In this document: piece by piece, positions 41,184 through 51,639 of the stretch
How positions within the stretch are numbered: the first letter of the stretch is position 1
How the letters are laid out: every line of letters starts with the position of its first letter
Source of the DNA: Microbulbifer sp. MI-G
GTDB lineage: Bacteria; Pseudomonadota; Gammaproteobacteria; Pseudomonadales; Cellvibrionaceae
Reading direction: 5' to 3'
Assembly (NCBI RefSeq): GCF_030440425.1
Contig: NZ_CP098023.1
Span: forward strand, 3,930,001 to 3,994,000
Length of the DNA: 64,000 bases
Program-made: the position numbers and the translations under genes
Notes under the pieces: model-generated
Seen by the model: the letters and a program-made list of their open reading frames with translations, nothing else
Database searches by the model: none
Told to the model about the DNA's origin: nothing

Positions 41184-43784
41184 ATGCTCGAAGTCTCCCG
41201 GTGGCACCGCCTCGCGCTGGCGATCGCTAAAAACTCGCAAGCCCGCACCCTCACCATCGGCCTGATCGCTGCGCAATCCCTGTGTGCCCACGCTGAGCAG
41301 GCGCCCACGGCAGATCCGGACTACAACCCCTATCTGTATCTGGACTGGCTGCCCCGTTCAGAACTATCCCCAGAGATGCGAGCCAGACTACCGGCGATTT
41401 GCTCGGGCGCCTTTGTCGCCCCTCCCAGGCGCTATCCGGGAGCGGACCTACCACCAGAGACGGCTCCGCTGCGCGCCACTGCCGTGCAGTCCATGTGGCT
41501 GGAAGACGGCAGTGCAGAACTGAGCGGCAATGTGCATATCACCCAGGGATACCGCCAGCTGTTTGCGGACCGGGTGGAGATCAATCGCGCCAATAATACC
41601 GCCTACCTGAGCGGCGCTATCGAACTGCGCGAGCCCGATCTACTGGTGCGTGGCGCCACGGCGGAAGTGCACACAGAAAGTAACGCCGCTTCAATTGATG
41701 ACGCCACCTACGTGGTACACGACGCGTTTATTCACGGCACCGCCGCCTTCGCTGCCCGCCAGGCCAGTGGCGAACTGAGCCTGACAGACGGCACCTACAC
41801 CCGCTGTGAACCGGGCAGGGAGTTCTGGCGTCTGAGCGGCGGTGAAATCAATATCGATAGAGTCGAGAGCCAGGGGGTAGCGCGGGATGTACGCTTGGAA
41901 ATTCTGGGCGTACCGGTTCTCTACCTCCCCTATTTTCGCTTCCCGGTAGACGATACCCGCATGTCGGGGTTTCTGTTTCCCTCAGTGAGTAACAGCGATG
42001 AAAACGGCTGGGACGCTGCCATCCCCTACTATTGGAATATTGCCCCTCAGATGGACGCGACTATTACGCCGCGCTATATCCAATACCGTGGAACCGGCCT
42101 GGAAGTCGAATTCCGCCACCTGAGCCCCGTGTTCAACACCATTGTGCGCGCAGCGGATTTGCCCAATGACAAGGGGGGCAACGACGACCTCTCCCGCGAA
42201 CTGATCGACAGGGGTTTTCCGCAAGCGCTGGTACTGCCCTACAAGGGAGAGGATCGCTGGCTGTTTAGCCTCGAACAGGCAGGGGGCTACAGCGGCAGTG
42301 TCTGGCGCACCAATATCGATTATACCAAGGTCAGTGACCCCGATTACTTCCGCGATCTAAGCCCCGCCAACCTGGCAATCAGTGCCGAAACCAAGGTCAA
42401 CCAGACGGTACAGGGCAGCCTCAACTTTGAGCACTGGCGAGTCGCACTTCGGGCGCAGGACTACCAGGTACTGGAAAATGACGTCTTTGATGCTTTTGCC
42501 CAATTGCCGCGCCTGGATGTGGACGGCAATTACCGCTGGGGCGACTGGCAATTATCCCTGCAAAACGAAGCCACAATATGGGACCATCAGGATACCCAGA
42601 CAATCACATTTATACGGGATATAGACGACCCGGACAGTGTAACCAGTCGAACCCAAGATTTTATTAACGCGGATCGGCTGCGCCTGGATTACGAACTCCA
42701 ATGGGACAAGGAGTGGATCTGGGGCTATTTCAAGCCCGGCATCGCTGCACGCTACCTGGGGTACCGAGTCAGCGACCTGTTCCTGTCCGAGGATGCCAAT
42801 AATACCCCGAGTGCCTCCGCCGGCCAGTTTACCCTGGATACGGGCCTCTATTTTGAGCGGGATGGATATCTTTTCAACCGCGACTATATCCAGACCCTTG
42901 AGCCCCGCTTATTCGCCCTGATCAGCAGCAGTGCCAACCAGAGTGACTTTTTCGATATCAGCGGAGATGACATTAACAACATTGGCCCGATCGACCCTTT
43001 GAGTAATAACCTGCTTTACGATACCTCGCTGTTCACCTCCAGTTATGACCAACTGTTCCGGGACAGCCGTTTTACCGGAAATGACCGTATAGACGATGCC
43101 GACCGAATTGCCCTGGGCCTGACCACACGCTTTATCGACCCCGTCAGTGGGCGTGAATTATTCTCCGCCAGCGTCGGCCAGGCCTTCTATTCGAGCGACT
43201 CACAAATCGGCTTGAGGGAACTCATTGAGAATACACCCCGCTCCGAGCTGGCCGCACAACTGCAGAGTCGGCCCCTGCAATCCCTGCGTATTGACAGCGA
43301 ACTTGTCTACGATGACACCGAGCACAACATCAACCGCGGCAACTTCAACCTGCGCTACTTTGACAATGATGCCAGGATTTTTAACCTCGGGTACAACTAC
43401 GTTCGAAATGACGCAATCAGGGTAATCGAGGACGGTAACGAGGTGGACTCCTCCACCCGGCAGCTGAACAGCTCCGCCGTCCTGCCCATCAGCGCCCACA
43501 CCGCTATACTGGCTGGCGCGGCCTATGATCTGACTTTGGATCGGGAACTGGAATACCTGGCGGGTATCGAATATGACGACTGTTGCTATCGTGCGCGGCT
43601 GGTGTGGCGTCGCACCCTGGACAATAATCTGGCAGGGATAGTGGCGGCAGAGGATCTGGAGTACGACGAGGGTGTCTTTCTCGAGATACAACTGAAAGGT
43701 CTGGCCGGCTTCGGCGCAACCGTTACCCAAATACTGACCCAGGGGATCGCCAACTTTGACCAGAGAGAAGAGCTGAAACCGTGA
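41184..43784 (+). CDS. lptD: LPS-assembly outer-membrane protein LptD
   Basis: Beta-barrel that inserts lipopolysaccharide into the outer leaflet. The ATG at 41184 gives a precursor of 866 residues with a signal peptide ending near LCAHAEQA; the frame runs back to 41058 but the extra 42 residues lack signal character. The jellyroll (OstA/LptA-like) domain begins near 120 (WLEDGSAELSGNVHITQGY). The family marker VPVLYLPYFRFPVDDTRMSG is present. N-terminal cysteines lie in AICSGAF and YTRCEPG, and the C-terminal CC pair in DDCCYRARLVW fits the inter-domain disulfides. It overlaps surA by four bases. Confidence 0.95.
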   Translation: MLEVSRWHRLALAIAKNSQARTLTIGLIAAQSLCAHAEQAPTADPDYNPYLYLDWLPRSELSPEMRARLPAICSGAFVAPPRRYPGADLPPETAPLRATAVQSMWLEDGSAELSGNVHITQGYRQLFADRVEINRANNTAYLSGAIELREPDLLVRGATAEVHTESNAASIDDATYVVHDAFIHGTAAFAARQASGELSLTDGTYTRCEPGREFWRLSGGEINIDRVESQGVARDVRLEILGVPVLYLPYFRFPVDDTRMSGFLFPSVSNSDENGWDAAIPYYWNIAPQMDATITPRYIQYRGTGLEVEFRHLSPVFNTIVRAADLPNDKGGNDDLSRELIDRGFPQALVLPYKGEDRWLFSLEQAGGYSGSVWRTNIDYTKVSDPDYFRDLSPANLAISAETKVNQTVQGSLNFEHWRVALRAQDYQVLENDVFDAFAQLPRLDVDGNYRWGDWQLSLQNEATIWDHQDTQTITFIRDIDDPDSVTSRTQDFINADRLRLDYELQWDKEWIWGYFKPGIAARYLGYRVSDLFLSEDANNTPSASAGQFTLDTGLYFERDGYLFNRDYIQTLEPRLFALISSSANQSDFFDISGDDINNIGPIDPLSNNLLYDTSLFTSSYDQLFRDSRFTGNDRIDDADRIALGLTTRFIDPVSGRELFSASVGQAFYSSDSQIGLRELIENTPRSELAAQLQSRPLQSLRIDSELVYDDTEHNINRGNFNLRYFDNDARIFNLGYNYVRNDAIRVIEDGNEVDSSTRQLNSSAVLPISAHTAILAGAAYDLTLDRELEYLAGIEYDDCCYRARLVWRRTLDNNLAGIVAAEDLEYDEGVFLEIQLKGLAGFGATVTQILTQGIANFDQREELKP

Positions 43785-45127
43785 AGAGAATAATGCAGAA
43801 AGTCACCTCGACATTCATCCTGTCCTCCATGCTCGCTGCCTGCGTCCTGGTCGGGGGCCCTGTCACAGCGCAGGTACAAACACTTGACCAGGTGGTCGCA
43901 GTTGTCGACGACGATGTCGTAATGGCCAGCGAGCTGGTGCAACGCATGAATACGATTGCAGCCCAGATTCAGGCCCAACAGATGCAGGCGCCTCCGGTGG
44001 ATATTCTGCGCCGGCAGGTACTGGAGCAGCTGATTATAGAGCGGCTGCAATTGCAAATGGCTTCCCGGGCCGGCGTCACCATTTCCGAGGCGGAACTCGA
44101 TCAGGCGATCGCCCGGGTACAGCAGAATGCCGGGGTCAGTCCGGAAGCATTTCGCCAGCGCCTGCGCGCAGATGGCATGAGCATGAAAAACTTTCGCCAG
44201 CAAATCCGCCAGGAACTCATGATTCGCCGCGTGGAGCAGGGCAGTGTCAACCGGCGCATTCAGATCACCGAACAGGATATCGACAACTTTCTCCGCTCCA
44301 AGGAAGGGGCCTTCTGGCGCTCCCCCCAGTATGAACTCGGCCATATCCTGATACCCATCAGCTCCAGTGCCCCCGCCAGTGAGGTCACACAGGCCCGTGA
44401 GAAGGCGGAAGAACTGGTACAACGGGCCCGCGAAGGCACCGACTTCCGCCAGCTCGCCATCGCCAACTCCGCCGGGCAAAACGCCCTTGCCGGTGGCGAT
44501 CTGGGCTGGCGCAAAACCGTAGAGTTGCCCACCCTGTTTGCCGATGCGCTCAATGGCCTCAAGGTGGGAGAGGTCACTGACCCCTTCCGCAGTGATGCCG
44601 GTTTTCACATACTCAAGATCCACGCCCAGAAAGGCGCCGGTGAGCAGTTGGTTGAGCAGACCAAGGTGCGCCATATACTGCTCAAGCCCTCCGCCATTCT
44701 CACTGACGACGAAGCCTACAACAAATTGATCAGGCTGCGTAAAGAAGCCATGGCCAGTGAGAACTTTGCCGAATTGGCGCGCGAAAACTCAGAAGATATT
44801 GGCTCCATGCTTTCCGGTGGCGATCTCGGCTGGTCCATGCCCGGGCAATTCGTCCCCGAGTTTACCCAGGCCATGAACACAACCAGTATCGGTGAAATCA
44901 GCCTGCCCTTCCGCAGCCAGTTTGGCTGGCACATCCTGATGGTGGAGGGCCGCCGCAAGCAGGATATGACGGACCAATATATCCGCAATCAGGCCGCCAA
45001 TTTGTTGCGCAATCGTCGCTACGAAGAGGAACTGCAGAATTGGCGTCGTGAAATTCGTGACCAGGCCTATGTGGAAATCAAACTGTCTGAGGAAAAAGAA
45101 GCCAGTTCTGACAGTGAACAACGGTAA
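43781..45127 (+). CDS. surA: Periplasmic chaperone/peptidyl-prolyl isomerase SurA
   Basis: Escort for outer-membrane proteins such as LptD. The 448-residue precursor (GTG start overlapping the lptD stop) has a signal peptide ending near GGPVTAQVQ. A chaperone N-domain follows (VVAVVDDDVVMASELVQRM), then two parvulin domains, each with a clear GGDLGW motif (about residues 240 and 350), and a C-terminal helix rich in E, K and Q. Both PPIase domains appear complete. Confidence 0.96.
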   Translation: MKRIMQKVTSTFILSSMLAACVLVGGPVTAQVQTLDQVVAVVDDDVVMASELVQRMNTIAAQIQAQQMQAPPVDILRRQVLEQLIIERLQLQMASRAGVTISEAELDQAIARVQQNAGVSPEAFRQRLRADGMSMKNFRQQIRQELMIRRVEQGSVNRRIQITEQDIDNFLRSKEGAFWRSPQYELGHILIPISSSAPASEVTQAREKAEELVQRAREGTDFRQLAIANSAGQNALAGGDLGWRKTVELPTLFADALNGLKVGEVTDPFRSDAGFHILKIHAQKGAGEQLVEQTKVRHILLKPSAILTDDEAYNKLIRLRKEAMASENFAELARENSEDIGSMLSGGDLGWSMPGQFVPEFTQAMNTTSIGEISLPFRSQFGWHILMVEGRRKQDMTDQYIRNQAANLLRNRRYEEELQNWRREIRDQAYVEIKLSEEKEASSDSEQR

Positions 45128-45197
45128 AGGCCCGGTATTGCGGCAAAGCCAGCCCCTTGAACGGGTTTGTTGATGCGCTTAGGAAACCGCCAGCTCG

Positions 45198-46184
45198 ATG
45201 ATACCCAGAATTGCCCTCACGCCCGGCGAACCGGCCGGCATCGGCCCGGAGCTGGTAGTTAAACTGGCGCAACGGGGCAGCGCAGCGCAGCTGGTTGCCG
45301 TCGCCGATCCAGCGCTGCTGCGCCAGGAGGCGATAAACGCAAATCTTCCCCTGCAACTGTTGCCCTTTACCCCGCAATCCCCTGCCCTTGAGACACCGCC
45401 CGGCAATCTCTATGTTCAGGCGGTACCCATGGCGGAGCCGGGACTGCCCGGTGTTCTGAATATCGCCAATGCACCGTATGTCCTGGAAACCCTGAGAGCA
45501 GCCACGCGGGGTTGCCTCGGGCGGCACTTTGATGCCCTGGTCACCGGTCCTGTGCACAAGGGGATCATCAATGACGCCGGCATCCCCTTTAGCGGGCATA
45601 CCGAATTCCTTGCCGGTCTGGCCGGTGTCGGGCAGGTGGTTATGATGCTTTCCGCCAAAGGGCTGCGCGTCGCCCTGGCCACCACGCACCTCCCTCTGAA
45701 AGATGTCAGTACTGCCATTACCGGCTCGCACCTGGAGCAGGTTATCGGGATTTTGTACCAAAGCCTGCGCACCCAGTTCTGTATAGACTCACCTTGTATC
45801 GGGGTATGCGGGCTGAATCCCCACGCCGGGGAGGGCGGCCACCTGGGACGGGAGGAACTGGAGATTATCGAACCCGCACTGACCAGACTGCGCGCACAGG
45901 GTTTGCACCTGATCGGTCCCCTACCCGCCGATACCCTGTTTACACCACCCCAACTGGCCCGCTGCGACGCCGTATTGGCCATGTACCACGATCAGGGACT
46001 GCCGGTGTTAAAATTCAAAGGTTTCGGCAGCGCCGTCAATATCACACTGGGCCTGCCCTTTATCCGCACCTCCGTCGATCACGGTACAGCGCTGGATATT
46101 GCCGGTAAAGGCCGCGCCAGTGATGGCAGCCTGATGGCGGCCCTGTCCGAGGCGGTTCAGTTGGCAAAACTCCAGAAACCCTGA
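45198..46184 (+). CDS. pdxA: 4-hydroxythreonine-4-phosphate dehydrogenase
   Basis: NAD(P)-dependent enzyme of pyridoxal phosphate synthesis. The 328-residue protein opens MIPRIALTPGEPAGIGPELV and has the metal-ligand motifs GPVHKGIINDAGIPFSGHTE, TTHLPLKDVS, NPHAGEGGHLGREE and MYHDQGLPVLKF, with C-terminal RTSVDHGTALDIAGKG. It belongs to the lptD-surA-pdxA-rsmA-apaH series, 70 bases after surA. Confidence 0.96.
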   Translation: MIPRIALTPGEPAGIGPELVVKLAQRGSAAQLVAVADPALLRQEAINANLPLQLLPFTPQSPALETPPGNLYVQAVPMAEPGLPGVLNIANAPYVLETLRAATRGCLGRHFDALVTGPVHKGIINDAGIPFSGHTEFLAGLAGVGQVVMMLSAKGLRVALATTHLPLKDVSTAITGSHLEQVIGILYQSLRTQFCIDSPCIGVCGLNPHAGEGGHLGREELEIIEPALTRLRAQGLHLIGPLPADTLFTPPQLARCDAVLAMYHDQGLPVLKFKGFGSAVNITLGLPFIRTSVDHGTALDIAGKGRASDGSLMAALSEAVQLAKLQKP

Positions 46185-46248
46185 CAGCCCACATGGCATC
46201 CCCAATAACTCACCGCCCTTAATGACACCTTGAACGACTGATTATTTG

Positions 46249-47049
46249 ATGGACAACTTTTTCCAGCACAAGGCCCGCAAGCGCTTCGGGCAAAACTTTT
46301 TGATTGACGAAACAATTATCGAGCGCATAGTGCGCGCCATTGCACCCAGGGCGTCAGACAGGCTTGTCGAGATCGGTCCCGGCCAGGGCGCCATCACCGA
46401 ACTGCTCCTGCAGCACTGCCCCAGCCTGACCGCTGTGGAATTGGATCGGGACCTAGTTCCTCTCTTGCAATTCAAGTTCAGGGAATATCCGCAATTTCAG
46501 GTTATCGAGCAGGATGCCCTGAAGTTCGACTTTGGCAGCATTGCGGCACAGAGTGCTCTGCGTATAGTCGGCAACCTGCCCTACAATATTTCCACGCCAC
46601 TGCTGTTTCACTTGCTCAGTTTCAAAGGCAAGGTGCAGGACATGCACTTTATGCTGCAAAAGGAAGTCGTGGACCGCCTGAGCGCCACACCGGGCACCAA
46701 ATCCTACGGCCGCCTGAGTGTCATGGCGCAATATCACTGTCGTGTGCAGGGGCTTTTCCCCGTACCCGCGCGATCATTCCGGCCAGCACCCAAAGTGGAA
46801 TCCGCCATTGTACGCCTCACCCCCCACAGTCCCCCATCCTGTTCCGCCAAGGACGAAAGATTGTTGGGACAAATCGTCAATACCGCTTTCCAGCAGCGCC
46901 GCAAAACGCTGCGCAATGCCCTGAAACCCCTGTTTCCGGAACTTGAGCCAGAATCAGTGCCACTGGATATGAGTCGCCGACCGGAGACACTCAGCGTGGG
47001 GGATTTTGTACAATTGGCAAACACCTGTTTTGAACGCAACTCGGAATAA
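46249..47049 (+). CDS. rsmA: 16S rRNA dimethyladenosine transferase
   Basis: Dimethylates two adjacent adenines near the 3' end of 16S rRNA. From the ATG at 46249 (a TTG immediately before it is the alternative) the protein is 266 residues. It carries KARKRFGQNFLIDETIIERI, the SAM motif VEIGPGQGAITELLL and the catalytic NLPYNISTPLLFH. It is followed directly by apaH after 30 bases; the usual apaG is missing in between. Confidence 0.96.
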   Translation: MDNFFQHKARKRFGQNFLIDETIIERIVRAIAPRASDRLVEIGPGQGAITELLLQHCPSLTAVELDRDLVPLLQFKFREYPQFQVIEQDALKFDFGSIAAQSALRIVGNLPYNISTPLLFHLLSFKGKVQDMHFMLQKEVVDRLSATPGTKSYGRLSVMAQYHCRVQGLFPVPARSFRPAPKVESAIVRLTPHSPPSCSAKDERLLGQIVNTAFQQRRKTLRNALKPLFPELEPESVPLDMSRRPETLSVGDFVQLANTCFERNSE

Positions 47050-47079
47050 GCGTCAAATAGGACATGATGGGAAGATACA

Positions 47080-47892
47080 TTGGCCACTTACGCCGTTGGT
47101 GATATTCAGGGCTGCTACAAACCGCTGCAGCGCCTGTTAAAAAACATTCCATTCCGCTTTGACTGCGACAAACTATGGATCGCCGGGGATATGGTGCACC
47201 GCGGGGATGACAGCCTCGGTACCCTGCGCTTCCTGTACGATCACCGGCACCAGGTCACCGCAGTGCTCGGCAACCACGACCTGCACCTGCTGGCACTGGC
47301 CCACGGTGCCAAACGGCTTTCAAAAAAGGAACAGGATTTAACCCGGGTGCTACAGGCCAAGGATGCGGACAAATTACTAAACTGGTTGCAAAGCCTGCCC
47401 CTGCTTGTACACAGGAAGGGTTACACCATGGTACATGCGGGTATTCCACCGATTTGGGGTATTACAAAAGCCGGGGAACTGGCCCGTGAAGTGCACCGGG
47501 CCCTTGCCGATGCATCTATGGCCAAGGCTTATTTCTACGGTATGTACGGCAATGAGCCGCACTGCTGGAATGATCATCTCTTCGGTATCGAGCGGCTGCG
47601 CTCCATCACCAATTACCTTACCCGCATGCGCTTTTGTAAAGCGGATGGCACCCTGGATCTTGTCACCAAGCGCGGTCCACTGGCTGCCCATGGGGAATAC
47701 AAACCCTGGTTCAGTTTTGCCAATAGAAAAACCCGGGATGACAAAATCCTTTTTGGCCACTGGGCCGCCCTGGAAGGGCGCGCAAATACCAAAAATATAT
47801 ATGCCCTGGATACCGGCTGTGTTTGGGGTGGCTGCCTGACCGCCATGCGACTCGGTGACGAACAGTTTTTTTTTACGGACTGTCGTGCGTGA
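47080..47892 (+). CDS. apaH: Symmetrical diadenosine tetraphosphatase
   Basis: Hydrolyses Ap4A to two ADP and acts in NpnN-cap removal. The protein of 270 residues uses a TTG start at 47080 with GGGAAGA upstream. It begins MATYAVGDIQGCYKPLQRLL and has the metallophosphatase signature GDIQGC, GDMVHRG, LGNHDLHLL and a late VHAG. It lies 30 bases downstream of rsmA and probably shares its transcript. Confidence 0.95.
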   Translation: MATYAVGDIQGCYKPLQRLLKNIPFRFDCDKLWIAGDMVHRGDDSLGTLRFLYDHRHQVTAVLGNHDLHLLALAHGAKRLSKKEQDLTRVLQAKDADKLLNWLQSLPLLVHRKGYTMVHAGIPPIWGITKAGELAREVHRALADASMAKAYFYGMYGNEPHCWNDHLFGIERLRSITNYLTRMRFCKADGTLDLVTKRGPLAAHGEYKPWFSFANRKTRDDKILFGHWAALEGRANTKNIYALDTGCVWGGCLTAMRLGDEQFFFTDCRA

Positions 47893-47982
47893 TCGGCTCA
47901 CAGAAGTGCATACAGGGCATAGCGAGGGCAGCCCGGGATACGTTTTTTAAAACGGCAACAACCAAGCCGGCACAGCGGATGG

Positions 47983-49407
<1,425 letters not shown>

Positions 49408-49410
49408 GCT

Positions 49411-50481
49411 CTAGCACCCTGTATTGGCGGATTTGGATGAAAGTGGCAGGTAGATTTGGAACACACTGCCTCCGGAGCGGCTGTCATACTGGATCAGGCC
49501 ACCGTGCTGGTTGATGATGTTCTGGGAGATGGAGAGCCCCAGCCCCGTGCCCTCGGCGCGCCCGGAAACCATGGGAAAGAAAATCTGCTCCCTGAGTGCC
49601 TCGTCAATGCCAGGGCCATTGTCCTCAACCTCAATGCAGCAGACCAGTGGGCAGAGACGCCGACCGATGGTAAAACGCCGCTGTATGCGGGTGCGTAAAA
49701 CAATCTCACCGCTGGTGAGGCCGGAGTACTCGCCAACAGCCTGCATGGCATTGCGGACAATATTCAGCAGAGCCTGTAGCAATTGCTCGCGATCCGCCGG
49801 CACTTCCGGTATGGAGGGATCGTAGTCGCGGCGAATGTGCAGCCTGCCCTCACATTCCGCATCCACCAGTTGCGCCACCCGTTCGAGCACCTCGTGCACA
49901 TTGGTGGCCATCAGCTTCAGGCGCTGGCGCGAACCCAACAGGTGATCCACCAACTGGCGCAGGCGATCCACCTCCTCAATGATGACCTGGGTATATTCCT
50001 CTAGGGCAGGGTCCGGCAGCTCCCGCTGCAACAGCTGGGCGGCACCGCGAATACCACCCAAGGGGTTTTTGACTTCGTGGGCCATGCCGCGCACCAGGTT
50101 GCGCGTGGTCTCACGAGTGTTGTACAGCGTATCCTCACGCGCGATGCGCAACAGCCGTTCCACCGGTTGCACCTCAACCAAGAGCATTCCCAGCTCCGAC
50201 AGCGGGCCTACCGAGTAGTCCACGATGCGCATTTCCCGGTTGTGCAGGTGCCAATGGGCGCGGCGCACCGTATACCTCTCCCCCTTTACTAACACCTCCC
50301 GCAAAGCCTGCCAGGAGCCGGTTTCGCGCACCACCTCATCCAGCGACAACCCGATGACCCTGGCGCTGGAGGCACTGAGCAGGTCCTCGGCGGCATTGTT
50401 CAGATAGCGCAGCGACAATTCGCTATCCAACATCAGCACAGCGGAAGTCAGGTTGTCCAGCAGCTGGCGGTCATTCAGCAT
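49411..50481 (-). CDS. ntrB: Nitrogen-regulation sensor histidine kinase NtrB
   Basis: Cytoplasmic kinase/phosphatase that controls NtrC according to PII state. Of 356 residues, a PAS-like domain occupies about 10-105. The phospho-acceptor H135 is in RGMAHEVKNPLGGIRGAAQL. The ATP-binding domain has NAMQAVGEYSG, VEDNGPGID and GTGLGLSISQNI. No transmembrane segment is seen. Its promoter region holds a sigma-54-like site and an NtrC palindrome, consistent with autoregulation. Confidence 0.96.
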   Translation of the reverse strand: MLNDRQLLDNLTSAVLMLDSELSLRYLNNAAEDLLSASSARVIGLSLDEVVRETGSWQALREVLVKGERYTVRRAHWHLHNREMRIVDYSVGPLSELGMLLVEVQPVERLLRIAREDTLYNTRETTRNLVRGMAHEVKNPLGGIRGAAQLLQRELPDPALEEYTQVIIEEVDRLRQLVDHLLGSRQRLKLMATNVHEVLERVAQLVDAECEGRLHIRRDYDPSIPEVPADREQLLQALLNIVRNAMQAVGEYSGLTSGEIVLRTRIQRRFTIGRRLCPLVCCIEVEDNGPGIDEALREQIFFPMVSGRAEGTGLGLSISQNIINQHGGLIQYDSRSGGSVFQIYLPLSSKSANTGC

Positions 50482-50557
50482 TCAGTCGTTTCCGGTTCAA
50501 TTCACAAGCCGGCGCCGTGTTCTACGCGCGGTGCCACAAGCTCTTGAGTTTGGTCAG

Positions 50558-50573
50558 TGCAAAAAGCAAACCA
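50558..50573 (-). promoter_or_regulatory. Possible sigma-54 promoter for ntrBC
   Basis: On the minus strand TGGTTTGCTTTTTGCA fits TGGCACG-N4-TTGCW in spacing and keeps the essential TGG and TTGC elements, though CACG is replaced by TTTG. Transcription would start near 50546, about 65 bases before ntrB. Confidence 0.5.
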
Positions 50574-50703
50574 AAATGGCGCACGGGGACAGGGATAGCC
50601 CTAAAGTCATCCCTGCCGGGGGGTATCTACAGCCAGTGTCGTTTTTTAAGCCCGCCACGATGCCCATTCCGAAGAAGCCCGACGCAACGCCCGAATGCGA
50701 GAA

Positions 50704-50720
50704 TGCACCATATCGGTGCA
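50704..50720. promoter_or_regulatory. NtrC-binding site upstream of ntrBC
   Basis: TGCACCATATCGGTGCA is a palindrome with perfect TGCACC/GGTGCA half-sites, matching the NtrC consensus. It lies about 165 bases upstream of the predicted sigma-54 start of ntrBC. The rest of the 365-base gap 50482-50846 shows no gene. Confidence 0.75.
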
Positions 50721-50846
50721 AAGTTCAAAATTCAACCAAAAGGAAATGATTGGGACAGCCCCGGATGCCGGAGACTCCGCTGCCAGCGCTAGCGGCGGTG
50801 TGGGTTGGGAATGCCTTCGGCCTGCTTTGCAAGTGCCGGTACACCC

Positions 50847-51419
50847 CTACCTGGCGGGCAGGTTGACACTGGGGCGCTGCACATACAGGGTGATCGCCGG
50901 GGACTGGGCCAGTACCCGGCCATTGGCATCGGTGAGTACCACCTGCACACTGTGGCTGCCGCGCTCCAGCATTGAGAGATCCAGGGCGGAACCGTTGGAG
51001 CTGCCGCGCCAGGGCTGGCCGTCGATCACTGCAAAGAAGCGGGCGCCTTCTGGATAGACTGGCTGCACGTCCACCTGCAGGGCAACCAGGCGCTGTCCCG
51101 GCGGTATAGTGGCGCCATCTTGGGGGCTGACTATGCGGATAGAGACCGGGCCCAGGCCCGCTCCCGCACCGCTGTCTGCCTTTGGGGACAATTTGCGCAT
51201 CGGCAACGGACGCGGCAGGGTGATGGGCTGGATATTGATAGGCGCCAGCTCCACCTTCTCTGCCTGCCTGTCTACCGGGGGGGTATCACTGAAAGTCACC
51301 TGGCCGTCCGGGCCGACGATCTTGTAAATGGCACCGGATTCTTTACTGCCATCGGGACCGGCAGACACCATCAGAGGCACAGCGAGCAACAGTATCTGCA
51401 GCAGTCTTGGAATTCCCAT
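50847..51419 (-). CDS. DUF4124 domain periplasmic protein
   Basis: Function unknown. From the ATG at 51419 the protein is about 190 residues with a signal peptide (MGIPRLLQILLLAVPLMVSA). The DUF4124 segment IYKIVGPDGQVTFSDTPP follows at about 30-50, then a proline-rich linker and a C-terminal Ig-like beta domain (VSIRIVSPQDGATIPPGQRL onward). The upstream frame to 51491 lacks signal character and is unlikely. Such genes often lie between ntrB and glnA in Pseudomonas relatives. No catalytic motif is seen. Confidence 0.8.
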   Translation of the reverse strand: MGIPRLLQILLLAVPLMVSAGPDGSKESGAIYKIVGPDGQVTFSDTPPVDRQAEKVELAPINIQPITLPRPLPMRKLSPKADSGAGAGLGPVSIRIVSPQDGATIPPGQRLVALQVDVQPVYPEGARFFAVIDGQPWRGSSNGSALDLSMLERGSHSVQVVLTDANGRVLAQSPAITLYVQRPSVNLPAR

Positions 51420-51566
51420 AGCGATGATCAACCGCAACCTGCGGATGCTCCCTTTACAGGCCCCGTGACGGAGCGCAAGCAGTCGGGACAATCGGCCACC
51501 GCCAAGAACCCAACACCGTGATTAAAACGACAGCGCGAAAGCTGCCCTATTCACAGTGTACCCCCA

Positions 51567-51601
51567 TTAAAAAAGCCCGCGCCAGGGCAGTGCGGGCTTT
51601 T
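51567..51601 (-). terminator. Intrinsic terminator of glnA
   Basis: AAAAGCCCGC (51571-51580) pairs with GCGGGCTTTT (51592-51601), a 10-bp stem with an 11-base loop. On the minus strand it is followed by six Ts. It lies about 40 bases beyond the glnA stop codon. Confidence 0.88.
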
Positions 51602-51639
51602 CGCCAAGCGGTCGACAGTCTCTCGGTGCGCAGTCGCCG

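Noticed and set aside
50453-50749. 98-codon frame in the ntrB upstream region
   Set aside because: Overlaps ntrB and the NtrC/sigma-54 sites, and its composition is not protein-like.
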